64,000 nt of DNA from Pholis gunnellus (taxonomy: Eukaryota > Chordata > Actinopteri > Perciformes > Pholidae). A program made the translations under genes and the position numbers. Each line of letters starts with the position of its first letter. Position 1 is the first letter of the stretch. The notes beneath the pieces are model-generated. The model saw nothing but the letters and a program-made list of their open reading frames with translations, searched no databases and was not told where the DNA came from. Positions 1 to 11,799 of the stretch are shown here, piece by piece. The stretch spans positions 5,049,478-5,113,477 of the forward strand of contig OU342806.1 in the NCBI GenBank assembly GCA_910591455.2, in the 5' to 3' direction.

Positions 1-229
1 GACTTTTATTATGGTTTTATTTCTGTCTTTTTTGCATATGATGGGATTTTATTTTTCTCATGTTTCCATGCATAAGCTTGCTTTTTAAAATATTTTTTCC
101 GTTGCTGTGTCTGAGTTGCCTTCCGTGTTTGACGTTGGCTGTATTTGGTCGGATTATGAGATAATGCAGACACGCAAAGGGCCGACCACCTCCCCTACAC
201 CAGACACACAGACTCCGTAGCTTAGCCAG

Positions 230-740
230 TTCTTGTTGTTGTTCTGTGTCTCTTTGTAGTCGTTACGTCGCATCTCTCTGTGGTTTTGTTTCTCTTTGTA
301 GTTGTTTTGCCCCTTTTCATAGCCGTTGTGAGTCTCTTTTGGTGTCTCTGTCTCTTTGCATCTGTTTTGCATCTCTTTGTAGTCTCTTTGTGCCTCATTG
401 TTGCTTTGTCTCTCTGTGGTCATTGTGTGTCTCTTTGGGGTTGTTTTGTCCCTTTTTCTTAGACGTTGCAAGTGTCTTTGACACTAGTTGTTTTGAGTCT
501 CTTTGTAGTAACTTTGTTGGCCACTTTCAGAGCTGTTTTGCATCTCTTGCGTCTGTTTTTGGTCTTTTCGGGTCTCTTTGTTGTTATTTTGCATCTCTTT
601 CTGTTGTTTTACCCCTTTTTCACAGAGGTGAGTGTCTTAGTGGTCTGTCTCACTTTTCAGCCATTTTGTTTATCGTTGTGGTTGTTTTGCCTCTTTCAGT
701 AGTTTTGAGTCTCTTTGTGTCTTTTTGCAGCCCAGCAAAC
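230..740. repeat. Degenerate minisatellite, TCTCTTTGTAG-type units
   Basis: About 500 bp is built from diverged units of roughly 20-24 bp around the words GTTGTTTTG and TCTCTTTGTAGT. The strand bias (few A) leaves long open frames on both strands. Those frames encode only Cys/Phe/Leu/Ser-rich or Lys/Glu/Asn-rich low-complexity sequence and are not genes. I recall similar arrays as common in percomorph genomes, but the family was not checked. Confidence 0.7.
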
Positions 741-2999
741 GAGGAATTTGTAAATGTACATACACATAAATAGACACTGCGTGGTTTTGAGACTGACATG
801 TGGTTAAAAGTAAAACATTTAGTTTGAACTAAAAGCTATGGTTGTACTCTTTGGAGTCCCAAGGTGGCGTTGTTGGCATTTGACCTGTAATACGAGTGAG
901 ACGAACTTTCTTCTGGCCCAGTTGCATGCATGTTTTTTAATATAAAATATTATTTAGGCTATGGCTTGGCTGAATACTTGATGGTTATTATTTACAGAGA
1001 GATGTGTATCCATATTGCCCAGTATGTCCAGCTAATCAACATTCAAAATTCAATTTCAATCAATAGTCAACATCAATCCATTGAGTTCCATCTTGCATTA
1101 GTCCAGAATTTGAACAAGCTGAGCTGCAACGTGCTTGTGTCTACATGGTAACCCTCCATTTGTGAAACTCTCGCTAGATGGTTGAGGCTATGCACCGACC
1201 GTTAACGTTTAAGTTCAGGTCGCTGAGCGTTGAGTCTTGCAAAATATTTGGGAAAATCAATGGTAACCATCGAGACCCAACCCTGTGACGTTATAGCGCT
1301 AGAATAGCTTCCTTCTGCGAGTTGGTACGGTTAACGGGTAAAGCTCAGTTGAAAGAAAATATATTGACAAATATAACAGTTTTCTTTTATTTTGATTGCC
1401 TTTTGATTTGTAATGTTCTGAAGTATAGTAATAGTAACTAAAGATTATTATATAATTATTATATATATATGATTATTAGTAATAATTATGAGTTGTATTA
1501 TAATTAGTTGTAATATATCAATATTGATCAAGCTGTAGATTCTATAGCAGCATGTAATAAAATACAATATAAATACACCAAACTACAAGATGCAGTAAAA
1601 ATGTACTAAATCGCCGTTTTGTGGTGTTATAGTACAGTTCTATATACTGGAAATTGCAGTAAAGTACAGGAGTTAATTACTTGCTGGCAACCGTGCTGCC
1701 ATTTACTGACTTACTTTTGTGTTACTTAACTGTACGCGTTACAACAAAGACTGACAGTGACTGGGTATTTTTCATTAATCGTTCAAGGGAATGCTGAAAA
1801 ACAAATAAAGGGACGGCTTTCTCTCAGCAAAAAGAAGAAATACATAACCCCACCTCCTCTTCTGACCTCCCCCCTAATCATTTATCTACAGTCCCTGAAT
1901 TGCGTTAAAATAATATGTGTCCTCACTTCAAATTGGAAAAGGAAGTAATCTAATTTCCCAACACACATACACCAGACTCCAGTCTGACATTCTTAACCTA
2001 CCATTAATTGGCAATAGAAAATGAATCGGGCCGTTCCCCTCTCCGTGTCCTCCCGCTCTGGAGATGGGAGGAAACACGAAACACAGAAGTAAGGGCAGAG
2101 AAGAGCGATGGCCCTCGTCTTTAATTTAATTGGGTCCTGTGTGGACGCAGTCACAGTTCCATGCAGCTCATTAAGCTCCACTATGGAAAAAATAAATGTT
2201 CCAATTCAAAGACTAACACAATAAAAACAAGATACGATAATAAACAAACTGACATAATTTCCCCTGAGGAGACGGATCTGACTTCGAGAGAAGTCGGTTG
2301 TAGTGCAGTCAGACAAACATGTAATAACGGTGAGTAAGAAAAGATTATTCTCTTTAATTTCCTGCCCGCCTGCCAAGCCGCTACACGCCGACAGAGTCGG
2401 TGATTGAGGAGGCTTGATTGTAAACGGCTCCGAAGAGACACCGTGGCCTTTGTCACCTCGCTCAACTCACCGAGACGTCGCCGCAGTGAGAGTGGGAGGA
2501 TGAAAAGAGTTGTCTCATAAGAATGTACAGCAGAGAGGGACTTTACTGAAGATGCCGCTCTGCTCAGTGAGACGATTTCTCATTAAATCTCAACAGAGTC
2601 GTGACTTTGTTGTGTTGAATCTCACACAATCTACGCAAAAGATATTAAGAGCGCTCATCGTATATATTTTCATTCTGCATTCATGATTGATCATCTATTT
2701 GTGTGTATATATGGATGTCTGCATGTGAATGTGTGCTTGAACGTGTGTGTGTGTGTGTGTGTGTGTGTTTTGCTAGAGGGCTGACACCGTCACCATGCTG
2801 CAATTAGCCAAAACAAGAGACAATGACATATTGAGTGCTGCTAGCACCTTCTGTTAGTCAGCCTGCAAATCCCTCTTCAGGCCACGGCTGCTGACAGAAC
2901 TACAGTGTCGTCCTGAACAGCATCACACACTCATCTCACGTTGAAGCAGGTCACACATTACTGAGTCCATTTAACATTCAAGTGTTTGAAATGTATGTT
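741..2999. other. Intergenic, no gene seen
   Basis: AT-rich sequence without a splice-flanked conserved exon. It contains a TA-rich stretch near 1440-1500 and a (GT)n microsatellite at about 2743-2769. The open frames here are short and read as no protein I recognise. Confidence 0.5.
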
Positions 3000-3540
3000 T
3001 TCTTTAACTATGCCGGCCAGTCTCATGCAGCATTCGCGGCTATACCTACGAAAAACAATGCGCCGTAGTTCGTAGATATGCCACGGAAATATTTTATCCA
3101 CACAATCAAGAACGAGGAAGTATAAAGACAGCAAAAGCCCACACAGGGCGAGCAGCAGTGGAGGTGGATGGGTCCAACAATCGATGATCTTTTAGCCAGA
3201 AGACCGCAGTTTGACCTCTGCGTGAAATGAGAAAGGTTATTTTTATTCGTCAGTGTAACTAGCGTGCTTCAGTAACGGCACCTCCATAGTTATTTTAAGA
3301 CAAACGACATTTCTTTCCTCAACATAACTAAGTATTCCTGTTGCCTAAATCTCACTAAGTTGTTTCCTGTGGCAATGGAAGTGTATTTTTTAAAAGACTG
3401 TATTCATGTAACGAGCGTAAATTGACACGTGTTGCAGGCTTTCGTAACGCACAAAAAACGAGGAGTAACATTTCTTGAGATATCATACAAACCGTTGTAT
3501 GACGATAAATTGATCTCAGTAAAGTTATGTACAATGCACG
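3000..3540. repeat. Dispersed teleost-type repeat
   Basis: The run from the CATGCAGCATTCGCGGC region through the CGTAACGCACAAAAAACGAGGAG region and on to the ACATTTCTTGAGATATCAT words resembles a non-coding repeat I recognise from perciform genomes. Boundaries are approximate. The two overlapping short open frames at 3404-3673 fall in and just beyond it and are not credible genes. Confidence 0.45.
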
Positions 3541-5600
3541 GTGGGAAGATACTACATAACTTTTCTGTTACTGCAATTTCCAAATACATTTCAAATAACT
3601 TGCCTGGAAAGAAGTATAGACTTTGGTCTGTGGTCGCGTCATGAAACAAATTAAAAGACTTGATTAGGTTCATTAGGAACTAAAATGACTTAAGGAAACA
3701 TCAGTGTTAGGGTTAAAAGTATCACGATGAGATCAGGTGAACCAACGCTGAAAGTCCCGTGTTTGTTTGGCCCTTCCAACCTCCACTCCCACCCGACTTA
3801 CTCTGACCTTTTCTCTCCATATAATACATTAGTAGCTAGTGTCTCTATTAGTGACACATATGAGTGAGAACAGAATTAACATGATTGCATTTAAGCTACA
3901 AGTGATATGTGTTTTAAATCCGGCAGAGCCTGTATGGCTATTCTGGCACAAACACATTCGTCACTCTTGTTTGTTCTCATCGGTAGCGCTAGCCACAACA
4001 CATGAAACAGAAACACAACTGTAGCAAAGAAAGAGGCAGACAAACCCCCAAAAAACGGAAGTTGCGCAACACTTATAAATGGAACAAATTCTCATTACCA
4101 CGCTTGTCGTCGAGCCTGCACCTGTACCAAACCCCCGTGTGATGGAGTGCCTCATCACATGGGGGAGAAAAGCTGTTTTTCTTATAGGAGCTCCTCTCTG
4201 AGACAAAAGCTGGCTCTATCGGAGGAAAGGACAGGAAGTACAGAGGGGTAGAGGAAGTGGGATGAAAATGAACAGAGGAGTCAACGAAGGCTGTGTGTGT
4301 GACAGCTGAGTGTGGGGGGAGACACACACACACACACACACGCACACATACACACACACTTGGAGCGAGACTTAATTTGACATATTTGTTGAAAAATGTT
4401 TGGTCTGCACGGCATTCAGCAAAATATAACGTCATGTCATGAAACGGTCGCCCTTGATGTTGGTGTTAATATTTAATACATCCCACTTCCTTGAAATTTG
4501 CTCCCGTAAGTACAAAGTGGCACTCTGATGACTGATCGAAGGGAAGCTACAAAAATAAGAAATCATTTTGTTATTCATACTTCAAGACTACAATATAAAT
4601 GGGTGTGAATGCTCATCTTTTTTTGCTTTATTTGCTTTTGTCATTGTCTATCTATCTCATGCGATAATGAACATCAATCATTGTAAATCATAAATGTTTA
4701 CTATGCATAAATGACATTACAACAAAGCTGAGGTTTTGCACAAAGTAGATTTAAATTGAATAAATGGTTTAGTTAATAATTTACCATGTTCAGTCACACG
4801 CTGAAATCCATGCTGTGTCAAGCCCCTCCTCTGCCCTTATCCTCTCTTTACTCTCCAGGGCTCGGCCTTATGTAGCGCCACACATGCCTGGGGCTGAATG
4901 ACATCATTCTCCCCAGAGACGAGCTCATCCTCTTCCTCCTCTTTCTCACAACACGGCAAACATCCATTGATTAATTTGACGCTCTTTGATTTTCACTCTT
5001 TCTGCGGCTGAATTGTCTCCACGCACTCAGGAATAAAGTGTCATCCTGGCATATAATATATTTTTAATCAAGAACACAGCAGCAGGGACAAAAACAACAC
5101 GTCAACCCTCTGACAGCTTGTTAGCGGATAAGAAACAAGCCCACGGATCTACAAAGGACATTCTGACAAACGTGGGACAAAGACGCGCGTGTGTGTGTGT
5201 GTGTGTGTTGTGTTGTGTGTGTGTGTGTGTTGTGTGGGGGGTCGTGACTAGTGTCATCTCATTATGGAGCGTGCCCTTTGTCTTTCACACATTTTAATCA
5301 GTCCACTCATGACACACACACACACACACAAAGTAATGGAGCTTCTGGACTTACGTACTTGTGGCTTGGTGGAAACAGTCGGCGTCCATTCAGATTCACC
5401 CTCCCGACTAGTATGAATATTAACTTTGTCATTCATGAATATCAAAATAGATTTTAACTTCAGAGTACATGTTGAACTGCACCATTACGGACCTCAATTT
5501 CCTGCATTTGAAAAAGGAGATTTTGTAGAAACTGTGTGTGGACATCTGAATATGAGCCGATGAGCAATCAGCTACAAACGGGAAAGGATGAGTGCCACAT
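3541..5600. other. Intergenic with CA/GT microsatellites
   Basis: No gene is recognised. A (CA)n tract lies at 4322-4359 and a (GT)n tract with TTG interruptions at 5185-5236. The 4800-5050 stretch is relatively complex and non-repetitive and could be regulatory, but nothing in it proves this. Confidence 0.45.
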
Positions 5601-8600
5601 GTGACAATGACTGTCACAATATCAGATTTTCAAGACACGATTATCATGAGCAAAATAATTCACAAAAAGGATATGAATGTATGAAACAAATGCATTTTTT
5701 GGCAAAATAATTACACTCAAAATACAAGTGTAGAGAGGTTGAGAATTTGTAAGTGTACAAAAGTGTGATTCAAAAGGTGACATGATGATTGACATGCTGA
5801 TATATTTGTATTATCAACATGATATACATATATCATTTTTTAAATATCATGGTTGTCATTAATACAGGTATATTGTGACGTCCCTAATTCTAACGTAATA
5901 CTCAGAATTCTGACTTTAAACCAGAGATGTTCTGATAAAAATGTTTCCTTTCCAATACCTGAACTTGTGTATTGGCTGATAACGAGCACTGATCCGATAC
6001 TGGTGCGTTAAAAACAAAACAAAGTTTAACAAGTCATAACTCCCTCTCTAACCTATTTTATATTGCTGTGAAAACACCTTCCTCAAACAACTGTATTTAT
6101 TCAAGTTTCTCACCAAAATATCATTTTAAAAATCTAATTCCAAACACATCATGGTAATGTTAGAATTTACCTGTGCTGAATAATATTGTTTACTAAATAG
6201 AGCATGAATGCATCATAATGTAACTCAATGCAACCTCCGTACGTTAGCTGTTAGCTCTGTTATTTAGCGAAGCAGGACTGTGCTGCTAACAGCTAACGTT
6301 AAAGTTACGGTTCGTCATTTTCAGAAACCAGCAAGAGTACGCTCGATTAAAAAAATGTATTATCCAACCAAAAACTATTTTCCAATGAAAGCAGCTGGCA
6401 GCACGAGCTCCAAAAGTCGCTAGAAATTTGAAAATGTCAAAAATGCTTATAAAGGTTATTACCAACCCTGCCTTGAACTAGCTCTCCTCCTACTGATTTT
6501 AACACAAGTTGTTCACAAAGTAGAATAAAATGCACCAGAGTGTTTAACCTGCAGGTGTGTGGTTTGCACATGTGCAGTATGGATCCTGTAGGGAGTGACA
6601 CGCGTTGTTGTTCCTGTGTAGCGTAAATGAGCCGATAAATGATACGATAATGTGATATTGAATCGATGCATAGACTCTGCACACTCGCAGAGGCCTTTCC
6701 GATACTGGTATCTGAGCAACTCTACTTTGAACTCACATTTTTCACATGTGGCCCTAATCCTCTTCTCAAAGCACGTCACCCACAAGAAAATATGAGTTTT
6801 CCCTCCAACCTACCTGTGACAAAAAGCATAAACACACTATGTGATTAAAAAAATAAAAAACACATAAAGAACCAGCTTGGCTTTCAGCGAGGCTCCAATG
6901 ACCTTCAGCCAAAGGAAAAGGGGAGAGCTTAGAATAGATTGCTTCACAATGGTTGTATTCACCGTCATTGTAATGCTCCATGTGTTCTCAGTAGGTGTTC
7001 AGATTACGCATTACGTCCAGGAAACAAAAATGGGCCACATGTCCTTCCTATTACCAAGAACATTGAATAGAGCAGCCCACTACATGTGTCCTCTCTGTGA
7101 GCAGTGAGTAATGTTTGGAGATGGAGGGGTGAAGAAGACCTTTTGTTTTATAACAGCTCACAGAGCATGAGTGATGCCAGCTGAGCTACAAGGGCATGAG
7201 GTAGGTAGTGGTGAGTGACTATGTGTGTGTGTGTGTGTTTTTGTAACCTAACTATAAGGTAGTATGTGTGTATGCGTGGGCAGAAGTGTGGAAGGTGTGA
7301 GTGTAGTGAATAGTGTGTGATGCGTGGGAGGTGCATGTGTGTCTTTCACGGACTGTAGGTATAGAGACACACACATACTGGATAGTATTGGTTTTCTATG
7401 TGCTCTCGTCACATGTTCCGTCCACGTATGTTTGACTTGTTATATCGTCCGCGCTTTATTCCCTCCCGGTAATCGTCAGTCTCCATTATTTACAGAAAAT
7501 GAGTTTTTCCCTCCTTTTTTCCTGCGCCGAAGAGCTCTCCTGCCCACTCCCATTCTCCAACAGCTCATCTTTCTCCGCCACCTCCACCACTGCAGTTACA
7601 TAAAAGAAACATTGAAAGGGGCAATTATCTGTGACTTCCAACAAGGTCAACGATGAATACTAAATGTTTTCAGCAGAATGATTGTAGGACTGTGGTACAT
7701 ACTGTACGGAGGACTTCAAAGTATAGAGATACACTATTTTTGAAAATCTTGTGAAATTACCACTCAAGAAACTGGGTTTGGATTTTATTTTCAAGAGCAC
7801 GAAGGCAGCTCCAAATGGATTTAATGATTATCTATTTTAAGCATATTGAATTTGGAGAAAAGAAGGAGCTACGACAGCATGTGAGGAGAAATCATTTGTA
7901 GATCTACTATTAACTTGCTTCAAAAATGATGCCAACTGAAAAAAACGCATAAGAAAATCCAAAACAAATACTACAAAAGGAAATGTGCTGCACATTTTAA
8001 ATTTGCAGCGTTTCTGAAGCTGCAGCTCGTTTCTCCTTACGGAAATGTTCTGGGCCGGTGTAGCGCGTTTTCCCCTCGTTGGCCAACGTAGTCGACAGAA
8101 ATCTGAGGCTGTACTTGAACTAAATGCTAATGCATGCTAACATTTGTTCATTATTTACTTTTGCAGGTATACACCAAACCATTGTGCAAATTTAATTTGC
8201 ACCGGAGCAAGAGGCCTTTGTTGGTATTATATTGATAGAATAATATTCATAATATTACATTTAAATGTTACATAGCATAATATTTTTTATATAAGCAGAT
8301 GTTAAGCAGAGCCTTCACCCCGCCCGACTAACCGACCGACAAACACCCCCTACACCAACGCTAGTACCGATATATCTACGATAATATATCATCTCTTGAT
8401 GGGTTGATACAGAATTTGCTTCACAAATGTTCTGCAACACTTTCCACATATATACTCTACATGATGGCCCACTGGAGAACTATTGCACACTGGAGACCCG
8501 ATGTGTGTAGGCTCTTACTTTACTAAGAGTGCTGTCAAGTATCAATAAAAATTATTTCCTGTAGCAGCCGTAACGCTTTCCTCTGTAGCCCAGTGAACAC

Positions 8601-8938
8601 ATTCCACTTCAAGAGGTGAGGTGCTTTTTTGCTGCCGTTCATTAATACTGCATATCCTCCAGCATGGTGCCTCGACTCACTGTAAGTCGACACTAATGTT
8701 CATATTGACATTGAGCGGGATCTTTAATTCTAAAGACCCATCTGACCTTTTGCATATTTAAATATTTATGAAGCCAGTCAGTCTTTTCTCAGCTACCATC
8801 CACAGTCGCTTGTTTAGCCTGGCGCTGTCAGGAAGCTGCTACCATATATGGCAGAGGGATTGATTTAATTCTCTGGAATGATTCATTGCCGTTAGAGAGG
8901 TAGCCTATTACTCAGCTTGCTTGAACATGAGGCTGCAA
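5601..8938. other. Intergenic, AT-rich, repeat fragments
   Basis: No exon is recognised. The words GATCCGATACTGG (about 5990-6003) and CCGATACTGGTATC (about 6699-6712) resemble ends of a repeat family I know from fish genomes. A (GT)n tract lies at 7221-7239. At 8125-8160 a fragment carries the ATGCTAATGCATGCTAACAT words shared with the repeat near 26.1 kb. Confidence 0.4.
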
Positions 8939-8962
8939 CCCCCCCCCCCCCCCCCCCCCCCC
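8939..8962. repeat. Poly-C run of 24
   Basis: An uninterrupted run of 24 C is followed within three bases by A-rich homopolymers. The complementary strand is a G24 run capable of G-quadruplex formation. Its length is likely unstable and prone to sequencing error. Confidence 0.9.
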
Positions 8963-9307
8963 GCAAAAAAAACAAAAAAAAGAGCAGCAGCGAATATCAC
9001 GAGTTGTGATGTATAATCACGCTGGCAGCAACAGCAACCAATAGCAGTATCGGTCCGTGCATACTTGTTTGTGTATGTGTGTGCCTGTTTTGATTCATTT
9101 GCTGCTTGAATGCAGTGAATCAGAGTCACATGGCTCCAAAATGGTCCCATGGCGCCGAATCTTGAAAGACGGAATCAAAACTTTCCCTCCTCTGTTTGGT
9201 TTTATTTACATGTTTCTGACAGCTTTGAGCGCAACAGAGGCAACAAATACACTTCAGTCATTTGTTTCCATGGTAACTGCTGCCAGCGTGAGCATCAGCT
9301 CTCGTGC

Positions 9308-9308
9308 G

Positions 9309-9364
<56 letters not shown>

Positions 9365-9528
9365 CAGAGACAGAGAGAGAGAGAGAGAGACAGAGAGAGA
9401 GACAGAGAGAGAAAGAGAGAGAGAGAGACAGAGAGAGAGACAGAGAGCGAAAGAGAGAGAGAGACAGAGAGAGAGAGAGACAGAGAGATACAGAGAGAGA
9501 GAGAAAGACAGAGATACAGAGAGAGAGG

Positions 9529-9560
<32 letters not shown>

Positions 9561-9651
9561 CAGCGACAGAGAGAGAGGGAGATATACAGAGAAAGAGAGA
9601 GAGATACAGAGAGAGAGAGAGACAGAGAGAGATACAGAGAGAGAGAGAGAC

Positions 9652-9698
<47 letters not shown>
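9308..9698. repeat. Long (GA)n/(GACA) purine tract
   Basis: About 390 bp of nearly pure GA with periodic CA and TA interruptions. All three forward frames and the reverse frame stay open across it (Arg-Glu repeats forward, Ser-Leu repeats reverse). This is a microsatellite artefact and not evidence of genes. The polypurine strand could adopt triplex (H-DNA) structure. Confidence 0.95.
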
Positions 9699-9700
<2 letters not shown>

Positions 9701-10344
9701 AGGATAGGAAGTTGGTGGAGATGGTTTTTTGTCAATGTTTGTTTATTAGCTCTTTGAGCTCTTTTAGCTCTGAATTCTATAAGCCTGAAAAAAAAGGTCA
9801 ATGAAGGTGAAATAATGTGTTTTTTTGACAATAGATAACATCGACTAGTTTCATATTTTCAGTTTGAGGCATTAGATCCTGGTTTGATGAGGACGGGTCC
9901 AACCGCTCTACCATTTAAACAAAGCCGGCGAGTCAAACACATGAGATGATGATGATGATGACAAAAGGCTGGAAACAAATACGCTTCAGAAGAACACAAG
10001 GCTTTATGTAAATGACACACAAAAGCGTGTTTTCACACACGTACGACTAATTGCGGAAAATAGAAAACAATAGAAACATGTTGCCTCTCGTCTAAAATGT
10101 AATCTACAGTTCAGTCTTTGGGGCACTTTGTCTCTGTGTGAAGGTGAGTTGAATTGCTGCTTCAGAGGCAAAGATGACTGCAGCGTACTTGAGGGGAAGA
10201 TGTATTTCCCAAAGTACTGACGTATAACTCTTTGGTGGTAAAATTGTGGAACGTAAGTGAGAATGACGCCTTCGCAGGAGACAGACTGTATTTGTCGGTG
10301 ACTCATAGCCGGATTGCACCTAGAGCTGACTCTGCTAGACCACG

Positions 10345-10475
10345 GCTGCAGTCAAATAGACTTTTTTTTCTTCTCATGGGTTCCCTAAGTGAGGGAAATG
10401 ACCATAAGTGGCATAACTAAGTGGCAGAATTTTGGTAAGGAAAGGTGCTTCGATGCTTTCTTTTTTATCTCCTTC
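10345..10475 (+). repeat. Dispersed repeat copy 1 (GGTCAAATAG family)
   Basis: The stretch matches the copy at 11575-11722 in order of words: GTCAAATAG, a T run, GGTTCC, an AACTAAGTGGCAG-like segment, then GCTTYCTTTYTTATCTCCTT. The copies lie about 1.2 kb apart in the same orientation and are diverged. Confidence 0.55.
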
Positions 10476-11574
10476 AGCCTCGAGTACATTCTCCTTTCCC
10501 AATGTCCTCAATGTTCCAGCTTCAAAAGGGTCCAAATTGGTTGCGATGTTTCTTACAAAAGAATATAGCACATTGTGGATTATTTTATTCTCTGAAACTA
10601 GTATAGAAAGTAAAGTAAAAAAAAAAAGTGAGTTTAACTTAATGTGTTGTTATGCTTTTATAAACAATTGTAAAAATGTGTCTTATAAGCACTTAAGTGG
10701 TTATAAATGTTTTATAATCTAACATATTACCTGTTAATGGTGCTATCTTTCTAACCCTTGTATAGTCTTACAACACATAATATTGACAATGTAAACATCT
10801 TATAAATGCCATATTACCTGTTGATTAATAATTAACTAGCCTTAATATAAAGTGTTACCAGTTATTTTTCTCCAGACTGTCAGTGGTGCTGATTCAAATC
10901 AAAAGTTTGTGTTGTTGTTGAGTAAATATCTGATGAAGTGCATTTCAGTCAGTGCTGGGAAAGAGTCAGTCTTCTCTTCTAACTAATACACTTTCTGTCT
11001 TTCATTTTTGAGACTTTTTCCCTTCGCCACATTACATAAGTTTTCATTGCGACTGATGCACCAGAAATCCAGGAAACGGATAGTGGCTACAGTCGGTAGT
11101 GGCTGCCTGTGTAAGTGAGTCACATCCAGTTGAAAACCAATTAGCAGTAGAGAATGCGGCAGCTTTAAATGAGGTCTGACAAACACCGTCTGTATAAGGG
11201 AACTCTCCAGGCAAGACAAGGCAACGTGATTGACGTCTAAAGACAGCAGATGGTTGCTGGAACATCAGTTGTAATCTGACAGACAGTTTGTAGACCACCA
11301 TGGCGACGTTAGAGCGATCAGGACAGAGTTGGGATTCAAACTTTGCAGAAGATTTGATCAGATAAAAGTGTTGTTGCTTTTGAGTCTTTGCTTAACTTGA
11401 GGTGAATTTAGACAGTAAGGTTGACAAAACTGATCATTTTGTTGGTTTTTAATGGATTCAGACAGGAAAACGTGGTATTCTATCACACAGAATAAGAAAT
11501 CCGATCAGAGTTCAATTCAATTAAAAAATCTCTAAAGCCGAATACCGTAAAGGAGAGATCAATACTAACCCTGG

Positions 11575-11722
11575 GCTGTGGTCAAATAGTGTTTTTTTCT
11601 CAGGAAGGTTCCTAACTGAGTGAAAAGACACGTAATTATCTAAGTAGCAGCCTCGATAAGAGCTGGTCGAATTCTCTAAATACTAAGGTACATACAATGC
11701 TTCCTTTCTTATCTCCTTTAGG
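11575..11722 (+). repeat. Dispersed repeat copy 2 (GGTCAAATAG family)
   Basis: Diverged partner of the copy at 10345-10475. It retains the GTCAAATAG start and the CTTTCTTATCTCCTTTAGG end. It extends rightward to about 11800 with words such as CCCACAATGCCTTGCAATA. Confidence 0.55.
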
Positions 11723-11799
11723 ACACACTGGACCATCATTTACAAACGGAAAGGATGCCGTCCCACAATGCCTTGCAATAGCAACATTCAAAGCGACTC

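Noticed and set aside
246..773. 175-codon open frame rich in Cys, Phe, Leu and Ser that could look like a membrane protein
   Set aside because: It lies entirely in a degenerate minisatellite lacking A on the plus strand; neighbouring frames are also open, as expected from composition.
9308..9698. CRISPR-like regular repeats
   Set aside because: No spacer-repeat structure exists; this and the CA/GT arrays are eukaryotic microsatellites.
9057..9831. Long overlapping open frames on both strands (up to 216 codons)
   Set aside because: They are produced by the GA microsatellite; the products are Arg-Glu or Ser-Leu repeats with no splice signals or known domain.
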